From Halomonas sp. NO4 (GTDB lineage: Bacteria; Pseudomonadota; Gammaproteobacteria; Pseudomonadales; Halomonadaceae): a DNA stretch of 64,000 bases. The DNA lies in NCBI RefSeq assembly GCF_010994375.1, contig NZ_WHMA01000017.1:1-64000 (forward strand), read 5' to 3'. A program made the translations under genes and the position numbers. Shown in pieces: positions 56,140 through 64,000 of this stretch; the stretch's first letter is position 1, and every line of letters starts with the position of its first letter. Below the pieces are notes generated by a model. It worked only from the letters and a program-made list of their open reading frames with translations. It was not told the DNA's origin and did not search any database.

Positions 56140-58325
56140 GATGACGTCTCCATCTCGTTGTCGGTTACGGATTCAAGCGAGCGGTCGGCACGCCGCGGGC
56201 GGCGCGCCTCCTTCTTCTGGCGGCTCAGCCTGTGCAAGCCGGTGATGTCGAGGATCAGTGCCACGCTGCCGTCGCCCAGGATGGTGGCGGCGGATACGCC
56301 CGGCACCTTGCGATAGTTGGTCTCGAGATTCTTGACCACCACCTGCTGCTGGCCGACGAGATCATCCACCAGCAGCGCGTAGCGACGCCCCTCCCCCTGG
56401 ACGATCACCGCGATGGTCTCGGTGAGCTCGGTGCGGGCATCGGCGACATCGAGGGCCTCGTGCACGGCGACTACCGGCAGGTATTCGTCGCGCACCTTGA
56501 GCACCACGTCGTCGCCGGCCATGGCGTAGAGGTCCTCCTTGGCCGGCTGCAGCGACTCCAGCACCGCAGAGAGCGGCAGGATGAACATCTCGCTGCCCAC
56601 CTTGATCGACATACCGTCGAGAATCGCCAAGGTCAGCGGCAGCACGATGCGGATGGTGGTGCCCTCGCCGGGCCGGGACATGATCTGGACGTTGCCGCCC
56701 ATGCCCTGAATGTTGCGCTTGACCACATCCATGCCCACCCCACGCCCGGAGACGTCGGTCACCTCCTTGGCGGTGGAGAAGCCCGGGGCGAAGATGAGCT
56801 GCCACACCTCGTCGTCGCTCATGGTGTCGGAGACGTTGAGCCCACTCTCCCGCGCCTTGTCGAGCAGCTTGTCGCGATTGAGGCCGGCACCGTCGTCGAT
56901 CACCTCGATGATGATGTTGCCGCCCTGGTGCTTGGCCGAGAGGGTGAGCTTGCCGGTCCGCGGCTTGCCCGCCGCCTCGCGCAACTCGGGCGGCTCGATG
57001 CCGTGGTCGAGGCTGTTGCGTACCAGGTGGGTGAGGGGGTCGATGATGCGCTCGGTCAGGCTCTTGTCGAGCTCGGTGGCCGCCCCTTCGGTGACCAGTT
57101 CGATCTCCTTGCCGAGCTTCCCGGCGGTCTCGCGCACCACGCGCGGGAAGCGGCTGAACACGAAGTCCATGGGGATCATGCGGATCGACATCACCGATTC
57201 CTGCAGGTCCCGCGCATTGCGCTGCAGCAGGCTCATGCCGTTGACCAGGTTGCCGTTGGCCGGGCCCTCCAGCTCGCTGACGGTCTGATCGAGCATCGAC
57301 TGGGTGATGATCAGCTCGCCCACCAGGTTGATGATCTGGTCCACCTTGTCGACGGAAACGCGGATCGAGGTCGACTCACTGCCTCCCTTGGCCTTCGCCT
57401 TGGGCTTGTCGGCGGCCTTGGGTTTACCCCCAGACTGAGGTTTGGCCGATGTCGGCGACTGGGCAGCGGCCTTATCCGCCGTTTGCTTCTCCGCCGAGGC
57501 CGCCGGCGTTGCGGCTTCCTGGCCGGCGCTCGCCTCGGGGGCGGCCTCGTCATCGGCGGGCGCCGCCTCACCGGCCTTGGCCGCTGCCGGGCCGTCTGCG
57601 GCGCCGATCTCGAGCTGGTCGGCATCGATGATGAAGCACATCACGGCCTCGATGTCGTCGTCGCTGACCGTGGACTCCATCACCACCTCGTAGCGGGCCT
57701 CGTCGCCGTGGTGTTCGATCACCTCGCCGAGCTGGCCGAGCTCCTCCACCAGCAGGTCGCGATCCTTCTCGCCGACGTTGAGCAGGGCTACTCGACGCCG
57801 CCCGCTGCCGTTATCGGCTGTGCTCGAGGCCTCGGATGCGACAGCGGCCGGCTGCTGGGGTTGGGTCGGTTCAGCAGGTTGTTGGGGCTTGGCCGCCGCC
57901 GAAGGCACCTCACCGCCGGCGGCCTCGAGCCCCTTGCCGATCTCCTCCAGGGCGAGCTTCTGCAGGGCCTGGCAGATGCGCTCGAAGGCTTCCTGATCGG
58001 GCTCGTCGCCGTTGCGGTAGGCGCCCAGCTGGTCGTTGAGCATGTCCTTGGTTTCCAGAAAGGTGTCGACGATATCCCGGCGCAGCGCCAGCTCGCCGTT
58101 GCGGGCATGGTCGAGCAGGTTCTCGAACAGATGGGTCGTCTTCTGCAGCACGTCGAAGCCGAAGGTTCCCGCCCCCCCCTTGATGGAGTGGGCCGCACGG
58201 AAGATGGCATTGAGCTGCTCAGAATCCGGTTCGTCCACATCCAGCTCCAGGAGGTGCCGCTCCATATCGGCCAGAAGCTCCTCGGCCTCCTCGAAGAAAG
58301 TGTCATAGAAGTCCGTGATATCCAT
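56136..58325 (-). CDS. cheA: Chemotaxis histidine kinase CheA
   Basis: 729 residues. ATG at 58325 is chosen over GTG at 58337. P1 with phospho-His H46 ([14 protein letters not shown]), P2 CheY-binding domain (about 190-260) flanked by Pro/Gln/Ala-rich linkers, P3 dimerisation, P4 ATPase ([30 protein letters not shown]) and P5 CheW-like domain. The linkers are long, which makes it larger than E. coli CheA (654). Confidence 0.97.
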   Translation of the reverse strand: MDITDFYDTFFEEAEELLADMERHLLELDVDEPDSEQLNAIFRAAHSIKGGAGTFGFDVLQKTTHLFENLLDHARNGELALRRDIVDTFLETKDMLNDQLGAYRNGDEPDQEAFERICQALQKLALEEIGKGLEAAGGEVPSAAAKPQQPAEPTQPQQPAAVASEASSTADNGSGRRRVALLNVGEKDRDLLVEELGQLGEVIEHHGDEARYEVVMESTVSDDDIEAVMCFIIDADQLEIGAADGPAAAKAGEAAPADDEAAPEASAGQEAATPAASAEKQTADKAAAQSPTSAKPQSGGKPKAADKPKAKAKGGSESTSIRVSVDKVDQIINLVGELIITQSMLDQTVSELEGPANGNLVNGMSLLQRNARDLQESVMSIRMIPMDFVFSRFPRVVRETAGKLGKEIELVTEGAATELDKSLTERIIDPLTHLVRNSLDHGIEPPELREAAGKPRTGKLTLSAKHQGGNIIIEVIDDGAGLNRDKLLDKARESGLNVSDTMSDDEVWQLIFAPGFSTAKEVTDVSGRGVGMDVVKRNIQGMGGNVQIMSRPGEGTTIRIVLPLTLAILDGMSIKVGSEMFILPLSAVLESLQPAKEDLYAMAGDDVVLKVRDEYLPVVAVHEALDVADARTELTETIAVIVQGEGRRYALLVDDLVGQQQVVVKNLETNYRKVPGVSAATILGDGSVALILDITGLHRLSRQKKEARRPRRADRSLESVTDNEMETSS

Positions 58326-58364
58326 GCGCAGTCCCACCTGGTGTCAGTTGGTTTCCCAGCCGCC

Positions 58365-59321
58365 TCACTCGTCGCTGAGCGAGCGGCTGAGGCTTTCCGT
58401 GAATTGTTGTACGGGGGCGAGGTTCACCTCGCCATCGAGCGCGTCCTGGCGGCGACTGAGCGGGCTCGGCACGCCCGGCCCATTCAGCACGCCGGGGTTG
58501 CGAATCCGATCGGCCACCTCGGGCAGCAGCAGCAGCAGCTCGATGCGTCGGTTGACCGGGTCGTCCGACTGGGTGTCCGGCATGGGCACCCGGTCGGCAA
58601 AGCCGGAGACGCGCAGCAGCTTGGCCGAATCGAGCCCGCCTTCCACCAGCTCACGGCGCGAGGCATTGGCCCGGTCGGTGGACAGCTCCCAGTTGCTGTA
58701 CCCCCGGTAGCCGTTCAGATAGGCCAGGCTGTCGGTGTGGCCGCTGATGCTGATCTCGTTGGGCAGCTCGTTGATCAGCGGCGCCATGGCGCGCAGCAAA
58801 TCACGCATGTAGGACTCCACCCGATCGCTGCCCAGGGCGAACATCGGCCGCTGCTCGGTATCCAGCAGCTGAATGCGCATCCCCTCGGGCGTCAGGTCGA
58901 AGCGCATCTGCTGGCGCAACTCGCGCAGGGCGGGGTCCTGCTCGATCACCGCCTCGATGCGCCGCTGCAGGTCCATGAAGAAGCGCCGCTGCTGCTCGCT
59001 GGGCCGCGTCTGCTGCTGGGTATCGATGCGTGCCCGCTCGCCGTCGCTGTGGACCGGGTCCGGCCCGCCGCCGGGAATCACCTGGGTGCTGCCCGAACGG
59101 TCGCCGCCGGTGATGGCGGTCATCAGCGGCGTGCTGAAGTACTCCGCCACCCCTTCGCGCTGCTCCTCGGTGGCCACGGAGAGAATCCACATCACCAGAA
59201 ACAGCGCCATCAGGGCCGTCATGAAGTCGGCCAGGGCGATCTTCCAGCTGCCGCCATGGTGATTGTGGACGACCTTCTTGCGGCGGATGATGATCGGCCG
59301 CTTGTCTCGGCTCTCGCTCAT
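58365..59321 (-). CDS. motB: Flagellar motor stator protein MotB
   Basis: 318 residues; membrane helix with the proton-binding D32 (IALADFMTALMALFLVMWIL) at the same position as in E. coli, plug segment, and OmpA-type peptidoglycan-binding domain (SGHTDSLAY; NWELSTDRANASRRELVEGG). Start overlaps the motA stop (ATGA). Confidence 0.96.
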   Translation of the reverse strand: MSESRDKRPIIIRRKKVVHNHHGGSWKIALADFMTALMALFLVMWILSVATEEQREGVAEYFSTPLMTAITGGDRSGSTQVIPGGGPDPVHSDGERARIDTQQQTRPSEQQRRFFMDLQRRIEAVIEQDPALRELRQQMRFDLTPEGMRIQLLDTEQRPMFALGSDRVESYMRDLLRAMAPLINELPNEISISGHTDSLAYLNGYRGYSNWELSTDRANASRRELVEGGLDSAKLLRVSGFADRVPMPDTQSDDPVNRRIELLLLLPEVADRIRNPGVLNGPGVPSPLSRRQDALDGEVNLAPVQQFTESLSRSLSDE

Positions 59322-60190
59322 TCGACCGTGGCACCCGCCTTGGCATTACGTACGTACTCCTCTAGCTCGCTGAAGCCGGGGCGCTCGGCGGTGTGCAGTG
59401 CCTTGCGCCCGAACTCCACCGCCAGCTGCGGCGCATAGCCGTGCAGGCTGGCCAGCAGGGTGACCCGGATGCACTGCAGCATCTTCTCGGCCTCCTTGAT
59501 CTGGCGCTCCACGCTGCTGGCTACCGGATTGATGAAGCCGTAGCCCAGCAGGATGCCGAGGAAGGTCCCCACCAGGGCGTGGGCGATCATCACACCCATC
59601 TCGTCCGGCCCGGCATCGGCACTGCTGAGCGCCTTCACCACGCCCATCACCGCCGCCACGATGCCGAAAGCGGGCATGGCGTCGCCCACCTTGGCGATGG
59701 CATCGGCCGGGATATGCGCCTCCTGCTCGAACGCCTCGATCTCGTGGAGCATCAGCTCGTCGATCTCCATGGGGTCCATGCCGCCGCTGACCATCAAACG
59801 CAGGTAATCGGTCAGGAAGTTCATCACCATGGGGTCGGCGAGCACCTTGGGGTGCTCCTGGAACAGCGCGCTCTGCTGCGGGTCGTCGATATCGCGCTCG
59901 ATGCCCAGCATGCCCTCGCGACGGATCTTGCTGAGCAGCTTGAACTGCACCGCCAGCAGCTCCATGAACATTGCCTTGTTGTACTTCTTGGTGCGGCGCA
60001 GCTTGGGAAGGATATTGAAGGTGGCCTTGATCGCCTTGCCGTTGTTGGCGGCGATGAAGGCGCCGGCCCCGGCGCCGCCGATCATCAGCAGCTCCGTGGG
60101 CTGGTAGAGCGGCCCCAGGTGACCGCCGGCAAGCACGTAACCGCCAAAAACGCAGAGTATGACGACGACGTAGCCAATCAGAATCAGCAC
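59318..60190 (-). CDS. motA: Flagellar motor stator protein MotA
   Basis: 290 residues from GTG at 60190, aligning exactly with the start of E. coli MotA (LILIGYVVVILCVFGGY vs LILLGYLVV); the frame continues upstream to 60355 without similarity. Four membrane helices and the rotor-facing loop (KLLSKIRREGMLGIERDIDD) are conserved; FGIVAAVMGVVKAL is the pore block. AAGGA before the start. A sigma-28 promoter lies 44 bases upstream, as in E. coli. Confidence 0.96.
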   Translation of the reverse strand: MLILIGYVVVILCVFGGYVLAGGHLGPLYQPTELLMIGGAGAGAFIAANNGKAIKATFNILPKLRRTKKYNKAMFMELLAVQFKLLSKIRREGMLGIERDIDDPQQSALFQEHPKVLADPMVMNFLTDYLRLMVSGGMDPMEIDELMLHEIEAFEQEAHIPADAIAKVGDAMPAFGIVAAVMGVVKALSSADAGPDEMGVMIAHALVGTFLGILLGYGFINPVASSVERQIKEAEKMLQCIRVTLLASLHGYAPQLAVEFGRKALHTAERPGFSELEEYVRNAKAGATVE

Positions 60191-60234
60191 AACCGGTATC
60201 CTTTTCAGGGGAGGCGACTTGACGTTATCTCGAT

Positions 60235-60261
60235 CTATCGGCCGCCGGTGGCGCGACTTGA
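60235..60261 (-). promoter_or_regulatory. Sigma-28 (FliA) promoter of motAB-cheAW
   Basis: TCAAGTCG-N11-GCCGATAG on the minus strand; 5 of 8 and 7 of 8 matches to consensus with exact spacing, 44 bases before the motA GTG. Confidence 0.75.
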
Positions 60262-60295
60262 GCCGCGGCGCCAAAAAAATCGACCACCCAACGAA

Positions 60296-60326
60296 CGCCG
60301 CCCCGGCAGCAGGTACCGGGGCGGCG
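60296..60326 (-). terminator. Terminator after flhDC
   Basis: Perfect 11-base stem CGCCGCCCCGG / CCGGGGCGGCG with a 9-base loop, 48 bases after the flhC stop. A run of seven T on the minus strand comes about 20 bases later (60272-60278 region). Confidence 0.7.
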
Positions 60327-60373
60327 TAGTGAAGCGCACGGCATCGGCCATGCACCGGAGGGGAAAGGCGGGA

Positions 60374-60946
60374 CTAGCCCGACGCCACCGACACCGGATC
60401 GACGGACGCCCTGGCCGCCTCGCGATCGCGACGCTTGCGCGTCTTGCCCGCCCGCGATGGCGGCATGCAGATGCCGCACACATAGTCGTGATCCGGCGAG
60501 TGGGCATGGGCGACGTAGCGCCCGCCGCACTGGGTGCAGGCGGAAAGCTGCAGCTGATCGCTCTCGAAGAAACGCACCAGTGTCCAGGCGCGGGTCAGGC
60601 CCAGCACCGGCTCCACGTCATCGATGCGCACCTGCTCGCCATACAGCCGGTAGGCGGTGACGAAGGCCGTCATGCGCTCGCACTGCTGGTCCTCGCGCAG
60701 CCGTTCGTAGAAGTTGTAGAACAGCGAGGCATGGACATTGGGCAGCCAGGTGATGAACCAGTCGGTGGAGAACGGCAGCATGCCCTTGGGGGGCGACATG
60801 CCGCGCACTTCCTTGAACAATCGAATCAGCCGCGCCCGGCTGAGGTCGGTCTCGGTTTCCAGCACCTGCAGGCGCGCCCCCAGTTCGATCAGCTCGATGG
60901 CCAGCTGCACCTGCTGCATTTCCGCCACCAGGCTCTTCTGGGTCAT
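60374..60946 (-). CDS. flhC: Flagellar master regulator subunit FlhC
   Basis: 190 residues. FLHC family: LIRLFKEVRGMSPPKGMLPF, WFITWLPNVHASLFYNFY and a four-Cys zinc site (CTQCGGRY...CGIC). With FlhD forms the FlhD4C2 activator of class 2 flagellar promoters. Basic C-terminal tail. Start overlaps the flhD stop (ATGA). Confidence 0.97.
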   Translation of the reverse strand: MTQKSLVAEMQQVQLAIELIELGARLQVLETETDLSRARLIRLFKEVRGMSPPKGMLPFSTDWFITWLPNVHASLFYNFYERLREDQQCERMTAFVTAYRLYGEQVRIDDVEPVLGLTRAWTLVRFFESDQLQLSACTQCGGRYVAHAHSPDHDYVCGICMPPSRAGKTRKRRDREAARASVDPVSVASG

Positions 60947-61275
60947 GCCTCACCTCCCGCCACCGGCGAGGCGCCACCCTGCCCGGCCATCAGCAGGGAC
61001 GCGTGGAAGCGGGAGAGGCCATTGTCGCGGGGATTGTCCACCACCTGGCGCAGCCGATCCGCCGCCTCATGCCCGAAATGGCACAGCAGCTGATTGGTAC
61101 GGGAGAGAGTGGTGAGTTGAGCGGCACTCAGCGAGGCAATCAGATCGGCCATGTCGTCGTCGATCTTGAGGCGGAACATGGCGGCGGAGCGATTCTCGTT
61201 CAGCAGGCGCTGAGCGAGCAACAGGTAGGCCAGATTGAGATCCTGAATCTCATCCAGATGGTCGGTCGTCTGCAT
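60943..61275 (-). CDS. flhD: Flagellar master regulator subunit FlhD
   Basis: 110 residues: EIQDLNLAYLLLAQRLLNEN and the helical dimer core (LSAAQLTTLSRTNQLLCHFG) with the Cys that cross-links the dimer in E. coli. AGGGA precedes the ATG. First gene of the flhDC operon with a repeat-rich upstream region. Confidence 0.96.
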   Translation of the reverse strand: MQTTDHLDEIQDLNLAYLLLAQRLLNENRSAAMFRLKIDDDMADLIASLSAAQLTTLSRTNQLLCHFGHEAADRLRQVVDNPRDNGLSRFHASLLMAGQGGASPVAGGEA

Positions 61276-61363
61276 AGTTTTCCCTGCACGCGGTATGGCG
61301 TGTCGTTATTGGTCTAGCACTTTATTCTGAGCGATTGGCGACTTGACATGAAGCGCCGCTGTC

Positions 61364-61416
61364 AAATCCCTGAATAGCTGCCCTTCAGCATGGGCTATTC
61401 AGGCTATTGGGATTTT
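61364..61416 (-). repeat. Nested inverted repeat upstream of flhDC
   Basis: Inner arms CCTGAATAGC (61369-61378) and GCTATTCAGG (61394-61403) are exact complements around 15 bases; outer arms AAATCCC (61364-61370) and GGGATTT (61409-61415) also pair. Either an operator or a folded flhDC leader; a late terminator of the fliSTK run is possible. Confidence 0.6.
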
Positions 61417-61467
61417 GCAGGCTTGCCAAGGTCTTTGCCAACTGGACAAAAGGCGAGGACGGGACTG

Positions 61468-61483
61468 CCATGTCATGACATGG
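61468..61483. promoter_or_regulatory. 16-base perfect palindrome upstream of flhDC
   Basis: CCATGTCATGACATGG reads the same on both strands. Its half-site CATGTCA recurs at 61344-61350. Looks like a dimeric regulator's operator; the regulator is not identified. Confidence 0.5.
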
Positions 61484-61603
61484 ATCAAACTTTACCCACA
61501 CAGGGATAAGCGATTGGTCAAAAAGGACTAAGCAAAGAGGCCAAGAGATTGACAAATCCCCGTCGGCGCAAACAGGAAGCATTAAATTGCATTTTTTTAC
61601 ACT

Positions 61604-61885
61604 TCATGACACGTCATGCGACTGCGTATCCGACAGCTCGTACACCCAGACCAGGATCTCGGCGATCACCTGATAGAGTGACGCGGGAATGCGCTCGTCC
61701 AGGTCGAGACGCATCAACAATGACACCAGCTCGGGGGCATCATGCACATAGATGCCCTGCCGCTGCGCCTCGCTGAGAATGCGCTCGGCCATGTCACCGT
61801 ACCCCTTGGCCAGCACGCGCGGGGCGTCATCGCCGTCGCGGTAGGCCAGCGCCACGGCCTGGCGGCGCGATTGTCGTTCAGCCAT
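61604..61885 (-). CDS. FlhB C-terminal-domain homologue (FlhX/FhlB)
   Basis: 93 residues matching only the cytoplasmic switch domain of FlhB (AVALAYRDGDDAPRVLAKGY; VSLLMRLDLDERIPASLYQV). The NPTH cleavage site lies just before this region in FlhB and is missing, so this corresponds to the post-cleavage fragment. Such proteins can partly replace the FlhB C-terminus in some bacteria. Start overlaps the end of fliK by 8 bases, placing it in an operon with the hook-length protein that acts on FlhB. Confidence 0.88.
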   Translation of the reverse strand: MAERQSRRQAVALAYRDGDDAPRVLAKGYGDMAERILSEAQRQGIYVHDAPELVSLLMRLDLDERIPASLYQVIAEILVWVYELSDTQSHDVS

Positions 61886-63260
61886 CGCCGCCCTCCTCCG
61901 GCACCCGCCGCGTATCGATCAACACCTCGTCGAACCCCGCCGCCTGCAGACGCTCCTTGAGCCGTGGCGCCCCCTCCTGGAGACTGGCCAGGGCCGTGTC
62001 GTCGGCCGCGCGCAGCTCGAGGCGCAGGTGGGTATCGCGCAGCCACAGCGCGACCTTGATCTCGCCCAGGCGCGGCACCTCCAGACGCAGCTCGGAGTGC
62101 CAGGCCGCATTCTCGTCGTCCTGGTCGGCCGCGCCCTCCTGGCCTCCCTCGCCGTCGCGCTGGGCGGCCGCCGGTATCTGCACCATCAGGGCCATGAAGA
62201 TACCCGACCACACATCGCCCTCCCAGCGCAGCACGGGCGCCACCAGCATCTCGAGCTGATGGCGCACCAGGCCCTGCAGGCTTTCGTGGACCGGGTCGGC
62301 CGCCCCGCCGCGGGCGTGCAGCGCCGCCGGGTCGGTCGCTTCCCGCCCCGCGGCAGCTTCGGCGCCCGGCACTGGGCTCTGGGCCAGCGCGGCGCGGGGC
62401 GCCACCGCCTCGGGCTGCGCTGCCGCGGCATCGCTGCGGGGCAGCAGGGCGCCGGTAGCCGCATAGGAACCGGCCGCCTGAGCTGCGCTCCCCTTGGCGG
62501 CGGGCTTGGTCGCGCCCAGCAAACCGCTCGACTCCGCGGTCGGCAGGGGCAGTTGCTGAGTCGTAGCCTGCTGCCCGGCGACACCCACCGCCGGCTGGGC
62601 CTGACCGGCTGGACTGGCCGTCCCAGTCTGGACCATCTGACCGGTGTGCAGGAGCTGACCGGGCTGGCCGCCGCCCTGCCCCGCCGCGCCGACCAACGGC
62701 GCCGGCGGCTGGCCGGCCGACCCCGCCGCGGCCGGAGCAAAGCGCAGCGTCCGCCACGTCTGCGGCTCGCGCTCGAGCTGCTGTCGCGTCATCTCGCCGC
62801 GATACCACTTGGAGAGGTGCGACTCGTAGAAGAGCCCGCTGTCGCGCACGCCGCTCTGCAGGCGCTCCGCCAGCGCCGCGGCGTTCGGGGTCTCGCCGGC
62901 CCCCATCAGGGGCGCCTGGGGGCTCAGCACCGAAGGCGGCGCCGGAAAACGCAGCAGGACATCGGCAATGGTGCGGGCCGAGGCGCTGAAGTGGGTCTGG
63001 AAGGAGGCCTGGCGGGTGGCATCCACCAGCGGCAGCGGCTGGCTGGGCGCCTCGCCGCGCTGCGGGGTGGGCGCGAGCCCGGAGAGTGGCGCCCCGGCAC
63101 CGCGCCCGTCGAGTCGGGAGTCGCTGTGCAGGGCCCTCGGGCCTGCGCCGGGATCGACCGGGCGCACCGGCTGGTTGAGATCACGCGGCGGTGGCACATC
63201 CGCATGCTTGCCGAGCACCTGATGCAGCAGGGTGTCGATCAGCGGGTTGATGCCGCTCAC
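61878..63260 (-). CDS. fliK: Flagellar hook-length control protein FliK
   Basis: 460 residues. Ala/Gln/Gly-rich, poorly conserved N-terminal and central region as expected of the molecular ruler, and a C-terminal substrate-switch domain (VPRLGEIKVALWLRDTHLRL; LKERLQAAGFDEVLIDTRR). Start overlaps the fliT stop (ATGA). Placement beside fliST and an FlhB-like gene rather than beside fliJ/fliL is unusual. Confidence 0.85.
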   Translation of the reverse strand: MSGINPLIDTLLHQVLGKHADVPPPRDLNQPVRPVDPGAGPRALHSDSRLDGRGAGAPLSGLAPTPQRGEAPSQPLPLVDATRQASFQTHFSASARTIADVLLRFPAPPSVLSPQAPLMGAGETPNAAALAERLQSGVRDSGLFYESHLSKWYRGEMTRQQLEREPQTWRTLRFAPAAAGSAGQPPAPLVGAAGQGGGQPGQLLHTGQMVQTGTASPAGQAQPAVGVAGQQATTQQLPLPTAESSGLLGATKPAAKGSAAQAAGSYAATGALLPRSDAAAAQPEAVAPRAALAQSPVPGAEAAAGREATDPAALHARGGAADPVHESLQGLVRHQLEMLVAPVLRWEGDVWSGIFMALMVQIPAAAQRDGEGGQEGAADQDDENAAWHSELRLEVPRLGEIKVALWLRDTHLRLELRAADDTALASLQEGAPRLKERLQAAGFDEVLIDTRRVPEEGGDG

Positions 63261-63649
63261 GGGCTCCCCTTGCCGGTGGTGTCGGCGCCATGGCGCACCG
63301 CTGAGCCCTGGCGGCCGTAGGTGCGCTGCAGGTCACGCTGACGACGCGAGCGATCCAGGAGCTGACCCAGCTCGTCGCGGCGTGCCATCAAGCGGTCGCG
63401 AATCACCAGGTCATCGGCCAGGATGGCTTCCAGCAGCTCGGCCTTGCGCGTGGCGTCGCCAGCGTCGAGCTCGCAGTCGGCATCCAGCGCCTTGAGGCGC
63501 TCCACCTGCGTCAGGTAGGCGTGCTGGCGCTCGATGAGCGTGTCCCAGTCCTCCGCCTCGGTCAGCGCCAGCATCTCCGCCACCTGGACGCGAAGCCGCC
63601 GATAGCCGGCGATCACCGCGGCGGGGCCATGCGCCTCGGTCATGGTCAT
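63257..63649 (-). CDS. fliT: FliT-like flagellar chaperone
   Basis: 130 residues from ATG at 63649 (another ATG at 63643), one base after the fliS stop; the upstream frame opening is inside fliS. Entirely helical and charged (RRLRVQVAEMLALTEAEDWD; LERLKA-type core), size and place fitting FliT, the FliD chaperone that also inhibits FlhDC in enterobacteria. Sequence similarity is weak, so the call rests largely on position. Confidence 0.75.
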   Translation of the reverse strand: MTMTEAHGPAAVIAGYRRLRVQVAEMLALTEAEDWDTLIERQHAYLTQVERLKALDADCELDAGDATRKAELLEAILADDLVIRDRLMARRDELGQLLDRSRRQRDLQRTYGRQGSAVRHGADTTGKGSP

Positions 63650-63650
63650 G

Positions 63651-64000
63651 TCAGCCTTGCGCTGCCGCGCTGCCGATCTCGCGCCAGGCCGAGGCGATGT
63701 CATCGAGGAGTCGCTCGGCCTGATCGAGGCTCTCCACGTCATTGTGCAGGTTGCCGGCCAGCAGCAGGCGCGAGATGTAGTCGTAGAGCGAGCCGAGACG
63801 CTCGGCGATCTCGCCGCCCTTCTCGGTGTCCAGGGCCGCCATCAGGCCATTGTTGACGATATCCAGAGCCTTGGAGATCGACTGGCCCTTCTCGGCGGTG
63901 TTGCCCGCCTCGATGTGGATGCGTGCCGCGCGGATCGCCCCGATGGCGCCGTCGAACAACATCACGATCAGGCGATGCGGGCTGGCCGACATCACGCCGC
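63651..64000 (-). CDS. fliS: Flagellin chaperone FliS, partial at window edge
   Basis: About 116 residues visible; the first ~20 are beyond the window. The block SASPHRLIVMLFDGAIGAIR and LYDYISRLLLAGNLHNDVES are typical of FliS, which keeps flagellin unfolded before export. First gene seen of the fliS-fliT-fliK-flhX run. Confidence 0.95.
   Translation of the reverse strand, partial: GVMSASPHRLIVMLFDGAIGAIRAARIHIEAGNTAEKGQSISKALDIVNNGLMAALDTEKGGEIAERLGSLYDYISRLLLAGNLHNDVESLDQAERLLDDIASAWREIGSAAAQG

Larger units (their letters stand above)
61276..61603. other. Repeat-rich flhDC upstream region
   Basis: No gene in these 328 bases. They hold a nested inverted repeat and a 16-base palindrome (separate entries), a CATGTCA half-site of that palindrome at 61344-61350, and an AT-rich stretch near 61583-61605. 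No -35/-10 pair for flhDC could be chosen with confidence. Confidence 0.5.

Noticed and set aside
56232-59438. A 1068-codon plus-strand frame opposite cheA and motB
   Set aside because: Shadow of two clear genes; composition is typical antisense noise of high-GC DNA.

Overview
The window reads as one piece of a high-GC gammaproteobacterial chromosome, most likely from the Halomonadaceae (Halomonas-like). This rests on the protein families, the very high GC content and the gene order; no rRNA or taxonomic marker is present. I saw no tRNA, rRNA, CRISPR array, insertion sequence or prophage.

Layout. (1) 1-9020, minus strand: a type I secretion locus for a giant surface adhesin. A TolC-OmpA-SPOR fusion, a LapB-like ABC exporter, a LapC/HlyD adaptor and a LuxR-type regulator are followed by the 5' end of the adhesin gene, which runs off the left edge and carries a LapA-type retention module with a TAAG protease site. 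(2) 9300-17570: housekeeping genes thiI, metG, a solitary soluble RnfB-like ferredoxin, nth, a carboxysome-type carbonic anhydrase-like protein, a tRNA-queuosine mannosyltransferase-like protein and small hypotheticals. (3) 18010-26820: a CrbS-type signalling operon (receiver, membrane-bound PAS-exonuclease fusion, small membrane protein, SLC5-transporter/histidine-kinase fusion), then a chemoreceptor and a DUF294 nucleotidyltransferase-like protein. (4) 26970-30930: hlyU-like, argG, rnt, grxD, argF. (5) 30940-37530: a GGDEF-EAL protein and a second stator pair (minus strand), divergent from an EAL protein, with an EAL-HDOD protein behind it. (6) 37560-64000, minus strand: a flagellar and chemotaxis island, read right to left as fliS-fliT-fliK-flhX, flhDC, motAB-cheAW, three chemoreceptors, cheR-cheB, a chemoreceptor, cheY-cheZ, flhB-flhA-flhF, a FlhG-like gene, flhE, fliA.

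How it works together. FlhDC sits at the top of the flagellar hierarchy and fliA (sigma-28) is in the island. Four sites fit a sigma-28 promoter with exactly 11 bases between an 8-base -35 box (T[A/C]AAG...) and a GCCGAT-type -10 box. They precede motA, the second stator operon, the EAL gene and the SLC5-kinase-linked chemoreceptor. Flagellar output, chemotaxis and c-di-GMP turnover therefore appear to be co-transcribed, while the adhesin locus at the other end is the expected sessile counterpart.

Most unusual items: a FlhG/MinD-like protein that has lost its P-loop beside a FlhF with an extra ~360-residue C-terminal region; the PAS-exonuclease in the CrbS-like operon; the three-domain TolC-OmpA-SPOR secretin partner; orphan RnfB and orphan carbonic anhydrase-like proteins; and perfect inverted repeats upstream of flhDC and of the adhesin.
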